Below, one piece after another: positions 1-9,809 of a stretch of 64,000 nt of DNA. This DNA is from Hydractinia symbiolongicarpus (Eukaryota; Cnidaria; Hydrozoa; Anthoathecata; Hydractiniidae): contig NC_079883.1 in NCBI RefSeq assembly GCF_029227915.1, forward strand, positions 18,106,001-18,170,000, given 5' to 3'. Below the pieces are notes generated by a model. It was not told where the DNA came from. It saw only the letters and a list, made by a program, of their open reading frames with translations, and searched no databases. Numbering within the stretch: the first letter of the stretch is position 1; each line of letters opens with the position of its first letter. Both the position numbers and the translations under genes were made by a program.

Positions 1-182
1 TGGTAACCTGCGCAGGCACGTGCAACCACGTGATATATGTGTAAGGCCTTTATTAGGCTGCAAAAAGCCATATTACAGTCGTTAGACGCATGTACCCGTA
101 GTTAACGGTGTTATTACGCCATGGCGCAATGGAAAACAACTTGGGACGTCGTAGTCCATTGAGAGTGGAAGGATAAGACCAA

Positions 183-364
183 TGGTAACTTGAGCAGGCA
201 CGTGCAACCACGTGATATACGTGTAAGGCCTTTATTAGGGTACAAGAGGCTATATTGCAGCCCTTAGGGGCCTGTACCTGTAATTGACGGCGTTATAACG
301 CCATGGCACAATGGTAAACAACTTGGAACGTCGTAGTCCATTGAGAGTGGAAGGATTAGACGAA
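183..364 (+). repeat. Reference monomer, class T4
   Basis: Class T4 has TTAGGGTACAAGAGGCTATA, TTGCAGCCCTTAGGGGCCTG, TACCTGTAATTGACGGCG and GCACAATGGTAAACAACTTG, ending GGATTAGACGAA. From about 18.4 kb onward the CCATGGCAC of the early copies is CCATGACAC, a shared substitution that separates early from late copies. T4 nearly always precedes the T6-T7 pair. Confidence 0.87.
289..302. other. 14-bp perfect palindrome in class T4
   Basis: GGCGTTATAACGCC is its own reverse complement. It arises in T4 monomers because GACGGCG replaces the usual GACGGTG before TTATAACGCC. Other classes keep only the inner GTTATAAC. It recurs in each T4 monomer I checked (for example near 2655, 6831, 18441, 27099 and 29100). 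Confidence 0.9.
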
Positions 365-728
365 TAGTAACCTGCGCAGGCACGTGGAACAACGCGAATT
401 GGGTGTACGGCCTTTATTAGGCTGCAAAAGATCATATTACAGCCTTTAGAGACCTGTACACGTGGTTGACGGTGTTATAAAGCTGTGGCGCAATTGCAAA
501 CAACTTGGGACGTCTTAGTCCATTGAGAGTGGAAAGATTAGTCCGATCGTAACTTGCGCAGGCACGTGGAACAACGTGATTTATGTGTACGGCCTCTATT
601 AGGCAGCAAAAGGCCATACTATAGCCTTTAGAGGCATGTACACGTGGATGACTGTGTTATAAAGCCATGGCGCAATGGAAAACAACTTGGGACTTCGTAG
701 TCCTTTGAGAGTGGAAGGATAAGACCAA
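365..728 (+). repeat. Linked monomer pair T6-T7
   Basis: T6 (365-546) has the head ACGCGAATTGGGTGTACGG, CTTTAGAGACCTGTACACG, GCTGTGGCGCAATTGCAAAC and ends GAAAGATTAGTCCGA. T7 (547-728) begins TCGTAACTTGCG and has GCCTCTATTAGGCAGCAAAA and CTATAGCCTTTAGAGGC. The junction creates CGATCG. The two are almost always adjacent (for example 6907/7089, 12713/12895, 18518/18700, 26694/26876, 29177/29359), so they have moved as a dimer. Exceptions are hybrids such as the one near 37.77 kb, where T7 switches to a two-box head. Confidence 0.87.
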
Positions 729-1820
729 TGATAACCTGCGCAGGCACGTGCAACCACGTGATATACGTGTAAGGCCTTTATTAGTGTACAAGAGGCTATA
801 TTACAGCCCTTAGGGGCTTGTACGTGTGGCTGACGCTGTTATAAAGCCATGGCGCAATGGAAAACTACCCGGGACGTCGTAGTTCATTGAGAGTGGAAGG
901 ATAAGACCAATGATAACCTGCGCAGGCACGTGCAACCACTTGATATACGTGTAAGGCCTTTATTAGGCTGCAAGAGGCCTTATTACAGTCGTTAGACGCA
1001 TGTACTTGTAGTTAACGGTGTTATAACGCCATGGCGCAATGGAAAACGACTTGTGACGTCGTAGTCCATTGAGAGTGGAAGGATTAGACCAATGGTAACC
1101 TGCGCAGGCACGTGGAACAACGTGATTTATGTATACGGACTTTATTAGGCCGCAAAAGGCCATATTACAGCCTTTAGGGGCCTGTACACGTGTTTGACGG
1201 TGTTGTGAAGCCGTGGCGCTATGAAAAACAACTTGGGACTTCGTAGTCCTTTGAGAGTGGAAGGATAAGACCAATGATAACCTGCGCAGGCACGTGCAAC
1301 CACTTGATATACGTGTAAGGTCTTTATTAGGCCGCAAGAGGCCATATTACAGTCGTTAGACGCATGTACTCGTAGTTAACGGTGTTATAACGCCATGGCG
1401 CAACGGAAAACGACTTGGGACGTCGTAGTCCATTGAGAGGGGAAGGATTAGACCAATGGTAACCTGCGCAGGAACGTGCAACCACGTGATATACGTGTAA
1501 GGCCTTTATTAGGGTTCAAGAGGCTATATTACAGCCGTTTGGGGCCTGTGCGCGTGGCTGACGCTGTTATAAAGCTATGGCGCAATGGAAAACAACTTGG
1601 GACGTCGTAGTCCATTGAGAGTGGAAGGATAAGACCAATGGTAACCTGCGCAGGCACGTGGAACAACGTGATTCATGTATGCGGACTTTATTAGGCCGAA
1701 AAAGGCCATATTACAGCCTTTAGGGGCCTGTACACGTGTTTGACGGTGTTGTAAAGCCGTGGCGCTATGGAAAACAACTTGGGACTTCGTATTCCTTTGA
1801 GAGTGGAAGGATAAGACAAA

Positions 1821-2002
1821 TGATAACCTGCGCAGGAACGTGCAACCACGTGATATACGTGTAAGGCCTTTATTAGGGTTCAAGAGGCTATATTACAGCC
1901 GTTTGGGGCCTGTGCGCGTGGCTGACGCTGTTATAAAGCTATGGCGCAATGGAAAACAACTTGGGACGTCGTAGTCCATTGAGAGTGGAAGGATAAGACC
2001 AA
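1821..2002 (+). repeat. Reference monomer, class T5 (left-domain only)
   Basis: Class T5 has AACGTGCAACCACGTG at the head (first box degraded), TTAGGGTTCAAG or TTAGGGTACAAG, AGCCGTTTGGGGCCTGTGCG and CGTGGCTGACGCTGTTATAA with AAAGCTATGG. The CCGTTTGGGG signature recurs many times up to about 26.23 kb and I found none to the right of that, so T5 is a marker of the left domain. Confidence 0.85.
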
Positions 2003-2184
2003 TGGTAACCTGCGCAGGCACGTGGAACAACGTGATTCATGTATGCGGACTTTATTAGGCCGCAAAAGGCCATATTACAGCCTTTAGGGGCCTGTACACG
2101 TGTTTGACGGTGTTGTAAAGCCGTGGCGCTATGGAAAACAACTTGGGACTTCGTAGTCCTTTGAGAGTGGAAGGATAAGACCAA
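2003..2184 (+). repeat. Reference monomer, class T2
   Basis: Class T2 has the one-box head CACGTGGAACAACGTGATT, GCCGCAAAAGGCCATATTAC, AGCCTTTAGGGGCCTGTACA, ACACGTGTTTGACGGTGTTG, and CCGTGGCGCTATGG in place of CCATGGCGCAATGG. It lacks the second head CACGTG but has an extra ACACGTGT palindrome at 2096-2103. T2 monomers mostly follow T1 or T5 monomers throughout the array. Confidence 0.88.
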
Positions 2185-2366
2185 TGATAACCTGCGCAGG
2201 CACGTGCAACCACGTGATATACGTGTAAGGCCTTTATTAGTGTACAAGAGGCTATATTACAGCCCTTAGGGGCTTGTACGTGTGGCTGACGCTGTTATAA
2301 AGCCATGGCGCAATGAAAAACTACTTGGGACGTCGTAGTTCATTGAGAGTGGAAGGAGAAGACTAA
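2185..2366 (+). repeat. Reference monomer, class T3
   Basis: Class T3 has the two-box head, TTAGTGTACAAGAGGCTATA, AGCCCTTAGGGGCTTGTACG, TGTGGCTGACGCTGTTATAA and usually CAATGAAAAACTACTTGGG or CAATGGAAAACTACCCGGG, ending in GAGAAGAC. It is abundant in both domains and commonly precedes a T1 monomer. Confidence 0.87.
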
Positions 2367-3276
2367 TGGTAACCTGCGCAGGCACGTGCAACCACGTGAT
2401 ATATGTGTAAGGCCTTTATTAGCCTGCAAAAAGCCATATTACAGTCGTTAGACGCATGTACCCGTAGTTAACGGTGTTATTACGCCATGGCGCAATGGAA
2501 AACAACTTGGGACGTCGTAGTCCATTGAGAGTGGAAGGATAAGACCAATGGTAACTTGAGCAGGCACGTGCAACCACGTGATATACGTGTAAGGCCTTTA
2601 TTAGGGTACAAGAGGCTATATTGCAGCCCTTAGGGGCCTGTACCTGTAATTGACGGCGTTATAACGCCATGGCACAATGGTAAACAACTTGGAACGTCGT
2701 AGTCCATTGAGAGTGGAAGGATTAGACGAATAGTAACCTGCGCAGGCACGTGGAACAACGCGAATTGGGTGTACGGCCTTTATTAGGCTGCAAAAGATCA
2801 TATTACAGCCTTTAGAGACCTGTACACGTGGTTGACGGTGTTATAAAGCTGTGGCGCAATTGCAAACAACTTGGGACGTCTTAGTCCATTGAGAGTGGAA
2901 AGATTAGTCCGATCGTAACTTGCGCAGGCACGTGGAACAACGTGATTTATGTGTACGGCCTCTATTAGGCAGCAAAAGGCCATACTATAGCCTTTAGAGG
3001 CATGTACACGTGGATGACTGTGTTATAAAGCCATGGCGCAATGGAAAACAACTTGGGACTTCGTAGTCCTTTGAGAGTGGAAGGATAAGACCAATGATAA
3101 CCTGCGCAGGCACGTGCAACCACGTGATATACGTGTAAGGCCTTTATTAGTGTACAAGAGGCTATATTACAGCCCTTAGGGGCTTGTACGTGTGGCTGAC
3201 GCTGTTATAAAGCCATGGCGCAATGGAAAACTACCCGGGACGTCGTAGTTCATTGAGAGTGGAAGGAGAAGACCAA

Positions 3277-3458
3277 TGGTAACCTGCGCAGGCACGTGCA
3301 ACCACGTGATATACGTGTAAGGCCTTTATTAGGCTGCAAGAGGCCATATTACAGTCGTTAGACGCATGTACTTGTAGTTAACGGTGTTATAACGCCATGG
3401 CGCAATGGAAAACGACTTGTGACGTCGTAGTCCATTGAGAGTGGAAGGATTAGACCAA
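3277..3458 (+). repeat. Reference monomer, class T1
   Basis: One complete 182-bp monomer chosen as the class T1 reference. Diagnostic positions: head CACGTGCAACCACGTGATAT (the two-box head), CAGTCGTTAGACGCATGTAC in the middle, GTAGTTAACGGTG, TTATAACGCCATGGCGCAAT, then ACGACTTGTGACGTCGTAG. T1 is the commonest class and is present in both domains, with sub-variants at the base after CATGTAC (ACCCG, ACTTG or ACTCG). It holds eight perfect palindromes of at least 6 bp, described separately. Confidence 0.9.
3283..3317. other. Head-end palindrome and CACGTG cluster (reference example)
   Basis: In the reference monomer CCTGCGCAGG (3283-3292), a perfect 10-bp palindrome, is followed directly by CACGTG (3293-3298), a second CACGTG (3303-3308) and TACGTG (3312-3317). 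The last three start 10 and 9 bp apart, about one helical turn each. This arrangement is found in every two-box head in the array. In one-box heads (CACGTGGAACAACGTG) the second box is AACGTG. CACGTG is the core recognised by many bHLH proteins; binding here is only a possibility. Confidence 0.8.
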
Positions 3459-3822
3459 TGGTAACCTGCGCAGGCACGTGGAACAACGTGATTTATGTAT
3501 ACGGACTTTATTAGGCCGCAAAAGCCAATATTACAGCCTTTAGGGGCCTGTACACGTGTTTGACGGTGTTGTGAAGCCGTGGCGCTATGGAAAACAACTT
3601 GGGACTTCGTAGTCCTTTGAGAGTGGAAGGATAAGACCAATGATAACCTGCGCAGGCACGTGCAACCACGTGATATACGTGTAAGGCCTTTATTAGTGTA
3701 CAAGAGGCTATATTACAGCCCTTAGGGGCTTGTACGTGTGGCTGACGCTGTTATAAAGCCATGGCGCAATGGAAAACTACCCGGGACGTCGTAGTTCATT
3801 GAGAGTGGAAGGAGAAGACCAA

Positions 3823-4367
3823 TGGTAACCTGCGCAGGCACGTGCAACCACGTGATATACGTGTAAGGCCTTTATTAGGCTGCAAGAGGCCATATTACAG
3901 TCGTTAGACGCATGTACTTGTAGTTGACGGTGTTATAACGCCATGGCGCAATGGAAAACGACTTGTGACGTCGTAGTCCATTGAGAGTGGAAGGATTAGA
4001 CCAATGGTAACCTGCGCAGGCACGTGGAACAACGTGATTTATGTATACGGACTTTATTAGGCCGCAAAAGCCAATATTACAGCCTTTAGGGGCCTGTACA
4101 CGTGTTTGACGGTGTTGTGAAGCCGTGGCGCTATGGAAAACAACTTGGGACTTCTTGTCCTTTGAGAGTTGAAGGATAAGACCAATGATAACCTGCGCAG
4201 GCACGTGCAACCACGTGATATACCTGTAAGGCCTTTATTAGTGTACAAGAGGCTATATTACAGCCCTTAGGGGCTTGTACGTGTGGCTGACGCTGTTATA
4301 AAGCCATGGCGCAATGAAAAACTACTTGGGACGTCGTAGTTCATTGAGAGTGGAAGGAGAAGACTTA
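3823..4367 (+). repeat. T1-T2-T3 trimer, tandem copy 2 (545 bp)
   Basis: Repeats 3277-3822 with scattered substitutions (for example TAGTTGACGG for TAGTTAACGG) and a 1-bp deletion near 4153 (ACTTCTTGTCC against ACTTCGTAGTCC counts one base short). This shifts the monomer phase for the first time in the window. Confidence 0.85.
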
Positions 4368-4411
4368 TGGCAACCTGCGCAGGCACGTGCAACCACGTGA
4401 TATATGTGTAA

Positions 4412-4436
4412 GGCCTTTATTAGGCTGCAAAAGGCC
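4412..4436. other. 7-bp stem / 11-nt loop inverted repeat
   Basis: GGCCTTT (4412-4418) and AAAGGCC (4430-4436) can pair around an 11-nt loop. Monomers with GCAAAAGGCC keep all seven pairs; those with GCAAGAGGCC have one mismatch, and those with the AAAAAGCC variant have another. It could form a hairpin in single strands or transcripts. It is not followed by a T-run and is not proposed as a terminator. Confidence 0.7.
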
Positions 4437-4549
4437 ATATTACAGTCGTTAGACGCATGTACCCGTAGTTAACGGTGTTATAACGCCATGGCGCAATGGA
4501 AAACGACTTGTGACGTCGTAGTCCATTGAGAGTGGAAGGATTAGTCAAA

Positions 4550-4722
4550 TGGTAACCTGCGCAGGCACGTGGAACCACGTGATATACGTGTAAGGCCTTT
4601 ATTAGGCTGCAAGAGGCAGCCTTTAGGGGCCTGTACACGTGGTTTACGGTGTTGTGAACCGTGGCCCTATGGAAAACAACTTGGGACGTCGTAGTCGATT
4701 GAGCGCGGAAGGATAAGACCAA
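4550..4722 (+). repeat. 173-bp monomer with 8-bp internal deletion
   Basis: Reads GCAAGAGGCAGCCTTTAGG where full-length monomers have an extra CATATTAC inside GAGGC...AGCC, an 8-bp deletion. It also lacks one base at GTGAACCGTGG. The head is an unusual mix, GTGGAACCACGTGATATACG. The same 8-bp deletion recurs near 8243, 11146, 14049, 16951, 39088, 41993, 54385, 57288 and 59280, in both domains. It explains why the 16-mer is 2903 bp rather than 2912. Confidence 0.9.
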
Positions 4723-6906
4723 TGATAACCTGCGCAGGAACGTGCAACCACGTGATATACGTGTAAGGCCTTTATTAGGCTGCAAGAGGCCATATTACAG
4801 TCGTTAGACGCATGTACTTGTAGTTAACGGTGTTATAACGCCATGGCGCAATGGAAAACGACTTGTGACGTCGTAGCCCATTGAGAGTGGAAGGATTAGA
4901 GCAATGGTAACCTGCGCAGGCACGTGGAACAACGTGATTTATGTATACGGACTTTATTAGGCCGCAAAAGGCCATATTACAGCCTTTAGGGGCCTGTACA
5001 CGTGTTTGACGGTGTTGTGAAGCCGTGGCGCTATGAAAAACAACTTGGGACTTCGTAGTCCTTTGAGAGTGGAAGGATAAGACCAATGATAACCTGCGCA
5101 GGCACGTGCAACCACTTGATATACGTGTAAGGTCTTTATTAGGCCGCAAGAGGCCATATTACAGTCGTTAGACGCATGTACTCGTAGTTAACGGTGTTAT
5201 AACGCCATGGCGCAACGGAAAACGACTTGGGACGTCGTAGTCCATTGAGAGGGTAAGGATTAGACCAATGGTAACCTGCGCAGGAACGTGCAACCACGTG
5301 ATATACGTGTAAGGCCTTTATTAGGGTACAAGAGGCTATATTACAGCCGTTTGGGGCCTGTGCGCGTGGCTGACGCTGTTATAAAGCTATGGCGCAATGG
5401 AAAACAACTTGGGACGTCGTAGTCCATTGAGAGTGGAAGGATAAGACCAATGGTAACCTGCGCAGGCGCGTGGAACAACGTGATTCATGTATGCGGACTT
5501 TGTTAGGCCGCAAAAGGCCATATTACAGCCTTTAGGGGCCTGTGCACGTGTTTGACGGTGTTGTAAAGCCGTGGCGCTATGGAAAACAACTTGGGACTTC
5601 GTAGTCCTTTGAGAGTGGAAGGATAAGACCAATGATAACCTGCGCAGGCACGTGCAACCATGTGATATACGTGTAAGGCCTTTATTAGTGTACAAGCGGC
5701 TATATTACAGCCCTTAGGGGCTTGTACGTGTGGCTGACGCTGTTATAAAGCCATGGCGCAATGAAAAACTACTAGGGACGTCGTAGTTCATTGAGAGTGG
5801 AAGGAGAAGACTAATGGTAACCTGCGCAGGCACGTGCAACCACGTGATATATGTGTAAGGCCTTTATTAGGCTGCAAAAGGCCATATTACAGTCGTTAGA
5901 CGCATGTACCCGTAGTTAACGGTGTTATTACGCCATGGCGCAATGGAAAACAACTTGGGACGTCGTAGTCCATTGAGAGGGGAAGGATTAGACCAATGGT
6001 AACCTGCGCAGGAACGTGCAACCACGTGATATACGTGTAAGGCCTTTATTAGGGTTCAAGAGGCTATATTACAGCCGTTTGGGGCCTGTGCGCGTGGCTG
6101 ACGCTGTTATAAAGCTATGGCGCAATGGAAAACAACTTGGGACGTCGTAGTCCATTGAGAGTGGAAGGATAAGACCAATGGTAACCTGCGCAGGCACGTG
6201 GAACAACGTGATTCATGTATGCGGACTTTATTAGGCCGCAAAAGACCATATTACAGCCTTTAGGGGCCTGTACACGTGTTTGACGGTGTTGTAAAGCCGT
6301 GGCGCTATGGAAAACAACTTGGGACTTCGTAGTCCTTTGAGAGTGGAAGGATAAGACCAATGATAACCTGCGCAGGCACGTGCAACCACGTGATATACGT
6401 GTAAGGCCTTTATTAGTGTACAAGAGGCTATATTACAGCCCTTGGGGGCTTGTACGTGTGGCTGACGCTGTTATAAAGCCATGGCGCAATGAAAAACTAC
6501 TTGGGACGTCGTAATTCATTGAGAGTGGAAGGAGAAGACTAATGGTAACCTGCGCAGGCTTGTGCAACCACGTGATATATGTGTAAGGCCTTTATTAGGC
6601 TGCAAAAGGCCATATTACAGTCGTTAGACGCATGTACCCGTAGTTAACGGTGTTATTACGCCATGGCGCAATGGAAAACAACTTGGGACGTCGTAGTCCA
6701 TTGAGAGTGGAAGGATAAGACCAATGGTAACTTGCGCAGGCACGTGCAACCACGTGATATACGTGTAAGGCCTTTATTAGGGTACAAGAGGCTATATTGC
6801 AGCCCTTAGGGGCCTGTACCTGTAATTGACGGCGTTATAACGCCATGGCACAATGGTAAACAACTTGGAACGTCGTAGTCCATTGAGAGTGGAAGGATTA
6901 GACGAA

Positions 6907-9809
6907 TAGTAACCTGCGCAGGCACGTGGAACAACGCGAATTGGGTGTACGGCCTTTATTAGGCTGCAAAAGATCATATTACAGCCTTTAGAGACCTGTA
7001 CACGTGGTTGACGGTGTTATAAAGCTGTGGCGCAATTGCAAACAACTTGGGACGTCTTAGTCCATTGAGAGTGGAAAGATTAGTCCGATCGTAACTTGCG
7101 CAGGCACGTGGAACAACGTGATTTATGTGTACGGCCTCTATTAGGCAGCAAAAGGCCATACTATAGCCTTTAGAGGCGTGTACACGTGGCTGACTGTGTT
7201 ATAAAGCCATGGCGCAATGGAAAACAACTTGGGACTTCGTAGTCCTTTGAGAGTGGAAGGATAAGACCAATGATAACCTGCGCAGGCACGTGCAACCACG
7301 TGATATACGTGTAAGGCCTTTATTAGTGTACAAGAGGCTATATTACAGCCCTTAGGGGCTTGTACGTGTGGCTGACGCTGTTATAAAGCCATGGCGCAAT
7401 GGAAAACTACCCGGGACGTCGTAGTTAATTGAGAGTGGAAGGAGAAGACCAATGGTAACCTGCGCAGGCACGTGCAACCACGTGATATACGTGTAAGGCC
7501 TTTATTAGGCTGCAAGAGGCCATATTACAGTCGTTAGACGCATGTACTTGTAGTTAACGGTGTTATAACGCCATGGCGCAATGGAAAACGACTTGTGACG
7601 TCGTAGTCCATTGAGAGTGGAAGGATTAGACCAATGGTAACCTGCGCAGGCACGTGGAACAACGTGATTTATGTATACGGACTTTATTAGGCCGCAAAAG
7701 CCAATATTACAGCCTTTAGGGGCCTGTACACGTGTTTGACGGTGTTGTGAAGCCGTGGCGCTATGGAAAACAACTTGGGACTTCGTAGTCCTTTGAGAGT
7801 TGAAGGATAAGACCAATGATAACCTGCGCAGGCACGTGCAACCACGTGATATACGTGTAAGGCCTTTATTAGTGTACAAGAGGCTATATTACAGCCCTTA
7901 GGGGCTTGTACGTGTGGCTGACGCTGTTATAAAGCCATGGCGCAATGAAAAACTACTTGGGACGTCGTAGTTCATTGAGAGTGGAAGGAGAAGACTTATG
8001 GCAACCTGCGCAGGCACGTTCAACCACGTGATATATGTGTAAGGCCTTTATTAGGCTGCAAAAGGCCATATTACAGTCGTTAGACGCATGTACCCGTAGT
8101 TAACGGTGTTATAACGCCATGGCGCAATGGAAAACGACATGTGACGTCGTAGTCCATTGAGAGTGGAAGGATTAGTCAAATGGTAACCTGCGCAGGCACG
8201 TGGAACCACGTGATATACGTGTAAGGCCTTTATTAGGCTGCAAGAGGCAGCCTTTAGGGGCCTGTACACGTGGTTTACGGTGTTGTGAACCGTGGCCCTA
8301 TGGAAAACAACTTGGGACGTCGTAGTCGATTGAGCGCGGAAGGATAAGACCAATGATAACCTGCGCAGGAACGTGCAACCACGTGATATACGTGTAAGGC
8401 CTTTATTAGGCTGCAAGAGGCCATATTACAGTCGTTAGACGCATGTACTTGTAGTTAACGGTGTTATAACGCCATGGCGCAATGGAAAACGACTTGTGAC
8501 GTCGTAGCCCATTGAGAGTGGAAGGATTAGAGCAATGGTAACCTGCGCAGGCACGTGGAACAACGTGATTTATGTATACGGACTTTATTAGGCCGCAAAA
8601 GGCCATATTACAGCCTTTAGGGGCCTGTACACGTGTTTGACGGTGTTGTGAAGCCGTGGCGCTATGAAAAACAACTTGGGACTTCGTAGTCCTTTGAGAG
8701 TGGAAGGATAAGACCAATGATAACCTGCGCAGGCACGTGCAACCACGTGATATACGTGTAAGGCCTTTATTAGTGTAAAAGAGGCTATATTGCAGCCCTT
8801 AGGGGCTTGTACGTGTGGCTGACGCTGTTATAAAGCCATGGCGCAATGAAAAACTACTTGGGACGTCGTAGTTCATTGAGAGTGGAAGGAGAAGACTAAT
8901 GGTAACCTGCGCAGGCACGTGCAACCACGTGATATATGTGTAAGGCCTTTATTAGGCTGCAAAAGGCCATATTACAGTCGTTAGACGCATGTACCCGTAG
9001 TTAACGGTGTTATTACGCCATGGCGCAATGGAAAACAACTTGGGACGTCGTAGTCCATTGAGAGGGGAAGGATTAGACCAATGGTAACCTGCGCAGGAAC
9101 GTGCAACCACGTGATATACGTGTAAGGCCTTTATTAGGGTTCAAGAGGCTATATTACAGCCGTTTGGGGCCTGTGCGCGTGGCTGACGCTGTTATAAAGC
9201 TATGGCGCAATGGAAAACAACTTGGGACGTCGTAGTCCATTGAGAGTGGAAGGATAAGACCAATGGTAACCTGCGCAGGCACGTGGAACAACGTGATTCA
9301 TGTATGCGGACTTTATTAGGCCGCAAAAGGCCATATTACAGCCTTTAGGGGCCTGTACACGTGTTTGACGGTGTTGTAAAGCCGTGGCGCTATGGAAAAC
9401 AACTTGGGACTTCGTAGTCCTTTGAGAGTGGAAGGATAAGACCAATGATAACCTGCGCAGGCACGTGCAACCACGTGATATACGTGTAAGGCCTTTATTA
9501 GTGTACAAGAGGCTATATTACAGCCCTTGGGGGCTTGTACGTGTGGCTGACGCTGTTATAAAGCCATGGCGCAATGAAAAACTACTTGGGACGTCGTAAT
9601 TCATTGAGAGTGGAAGGAGAAGACTAATGGTAACCTGCGCAGGCACGTGCAACCACGTGATATATGTGTAAGGCCTTTATTAGGCTGCAAAAGGCCATAT
9701 TACAGTCGTTAGACGCATGTACCCGTAGTTAACGGTGTTATTACGCCATGGCGCAATGGAAAACAACTTGGGACGTCGTAGTCCATTGAGAGTGGAAGGA
9801 TTAGACGAA
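6907..9809 (+). repeat. 16-mer HOR, version A, copy 1 (2903 bp)
   Basis: Class order T6, T7, T3, T1, T2, T3, T1, the 173-bp deletion monomer, T1, T2, T3 (GTGTAAAAG), T1, T5, T2, T3 (CTTGGGGG) and a T1 ending GATTAGACGAA. Length is 16 x 182 minus 9. Version A lacks a T4 monomer: a T1 with the T4-like end takes its place before the next T6. Confidence 0.88.

Larger units (their letters stand above)
1..2366 (+). repeat. 13-monomer higher-order repeat, copy 1
   Basis: Thirteen full-length monomers (13 x 182 = 2366) in the class order T1, T4, T6, T7, T3, T1, T2, T1, T5, T2, T5, T2, T3. The block at 2367 restarts the same series almost base for base (tggtaacctgcgcaggc, then the ATATGTG head variant and the ACCCGTAG variant), so the HOR period is 2366 bp. 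Within it the T5-T2 pair at 1457-1820 is immediately repeated at 1821-2184 with only scattered differences, a local dimer duplication. Confidence 0.9.
2367..3690 (+). repeat. Partial second copy of the 13-mer HOR
   Basis: Matches 1-1324 at an offset of 2366 bp through the T1, T4, T6, T7, T3, T1 and T2 monomers with a few substitutions, for example GAGAAG instead of GATAAG near 3266 and AAAGCCAAT instead of AAAGGCCAT near 3521. After about 3690 the next monomer is T3-type rather than the T1 variant expected from copy 1, so the second copy is broken off there. Confidence 0.85.
3277..3822 (+). repeat. T1-T2-T3 trimer, tandem copy 1 (546 bp)
   Basis: A trimer of monomers starting at 3277 (T1), 3459 (T2 with AAAGCCAAT) and 3641 (T3 with CTACCCGGG). 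It is followed directly by a near-identical trimer. In the later 16-mers this trimer occurs only once per unit, so the doubling here is a local event. Confidence 0.85.
4368..6906 (+). repeat. Irregular monomer block before the 16-mers
   Basis: Fourteen monomers without a clean local HOR. The stretch from about 4740 to 5632 is a copy of about 930-1820 at an offset of 3812 bp (T1, T2, T1 with ACTTGATA, T5, T2). The part from about 5870 onward already matches about 11676 onward at an offset of 5806, so it is the tail of the 32-mer system found next. It includes the first 173-bp deletion monomer (4550-4722). Confidence 0.8.

Noticed and set aside
2281-2310. TATA-box promoter (TATAAAG downstream of CACGTG) in each T3 monomer
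   Set aside because: TATAAAG occurs as part of the repeat in hundreds of monomers with no associated initiator, downstream gene or unique sequence. Satellite transcription is possible but not shown by the sequence.
1-2366. CRISPR array
   Set aside because: The repeating unit is 182 bp with no alternation of short identical repeats and unique spacers, and there are no cas genes.
3323-3335. Minus-strand AATAAA polyadenylation signal
   Set aside because: It is the reverse complement of the invariant TTTATT in nearly every monomer and has no gene upstream of it.
3363-3390. Possible CENP-B box
   Set aside because: The closest string, CACCGTTAACTACGGGT on the minus strand of ACCCG-type T1 monomers (for example near 90-110), matches only about six of the nine essential positions: the CGGG half fits, but the TTCG half and the central A do not. 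I do not call a box.
4412-4436. Rho-independent terminator
   Set aside because: The stem is only 7 bp with an 11-nt loop and no following T-tract, and the setting is a eukaryotic satellite.
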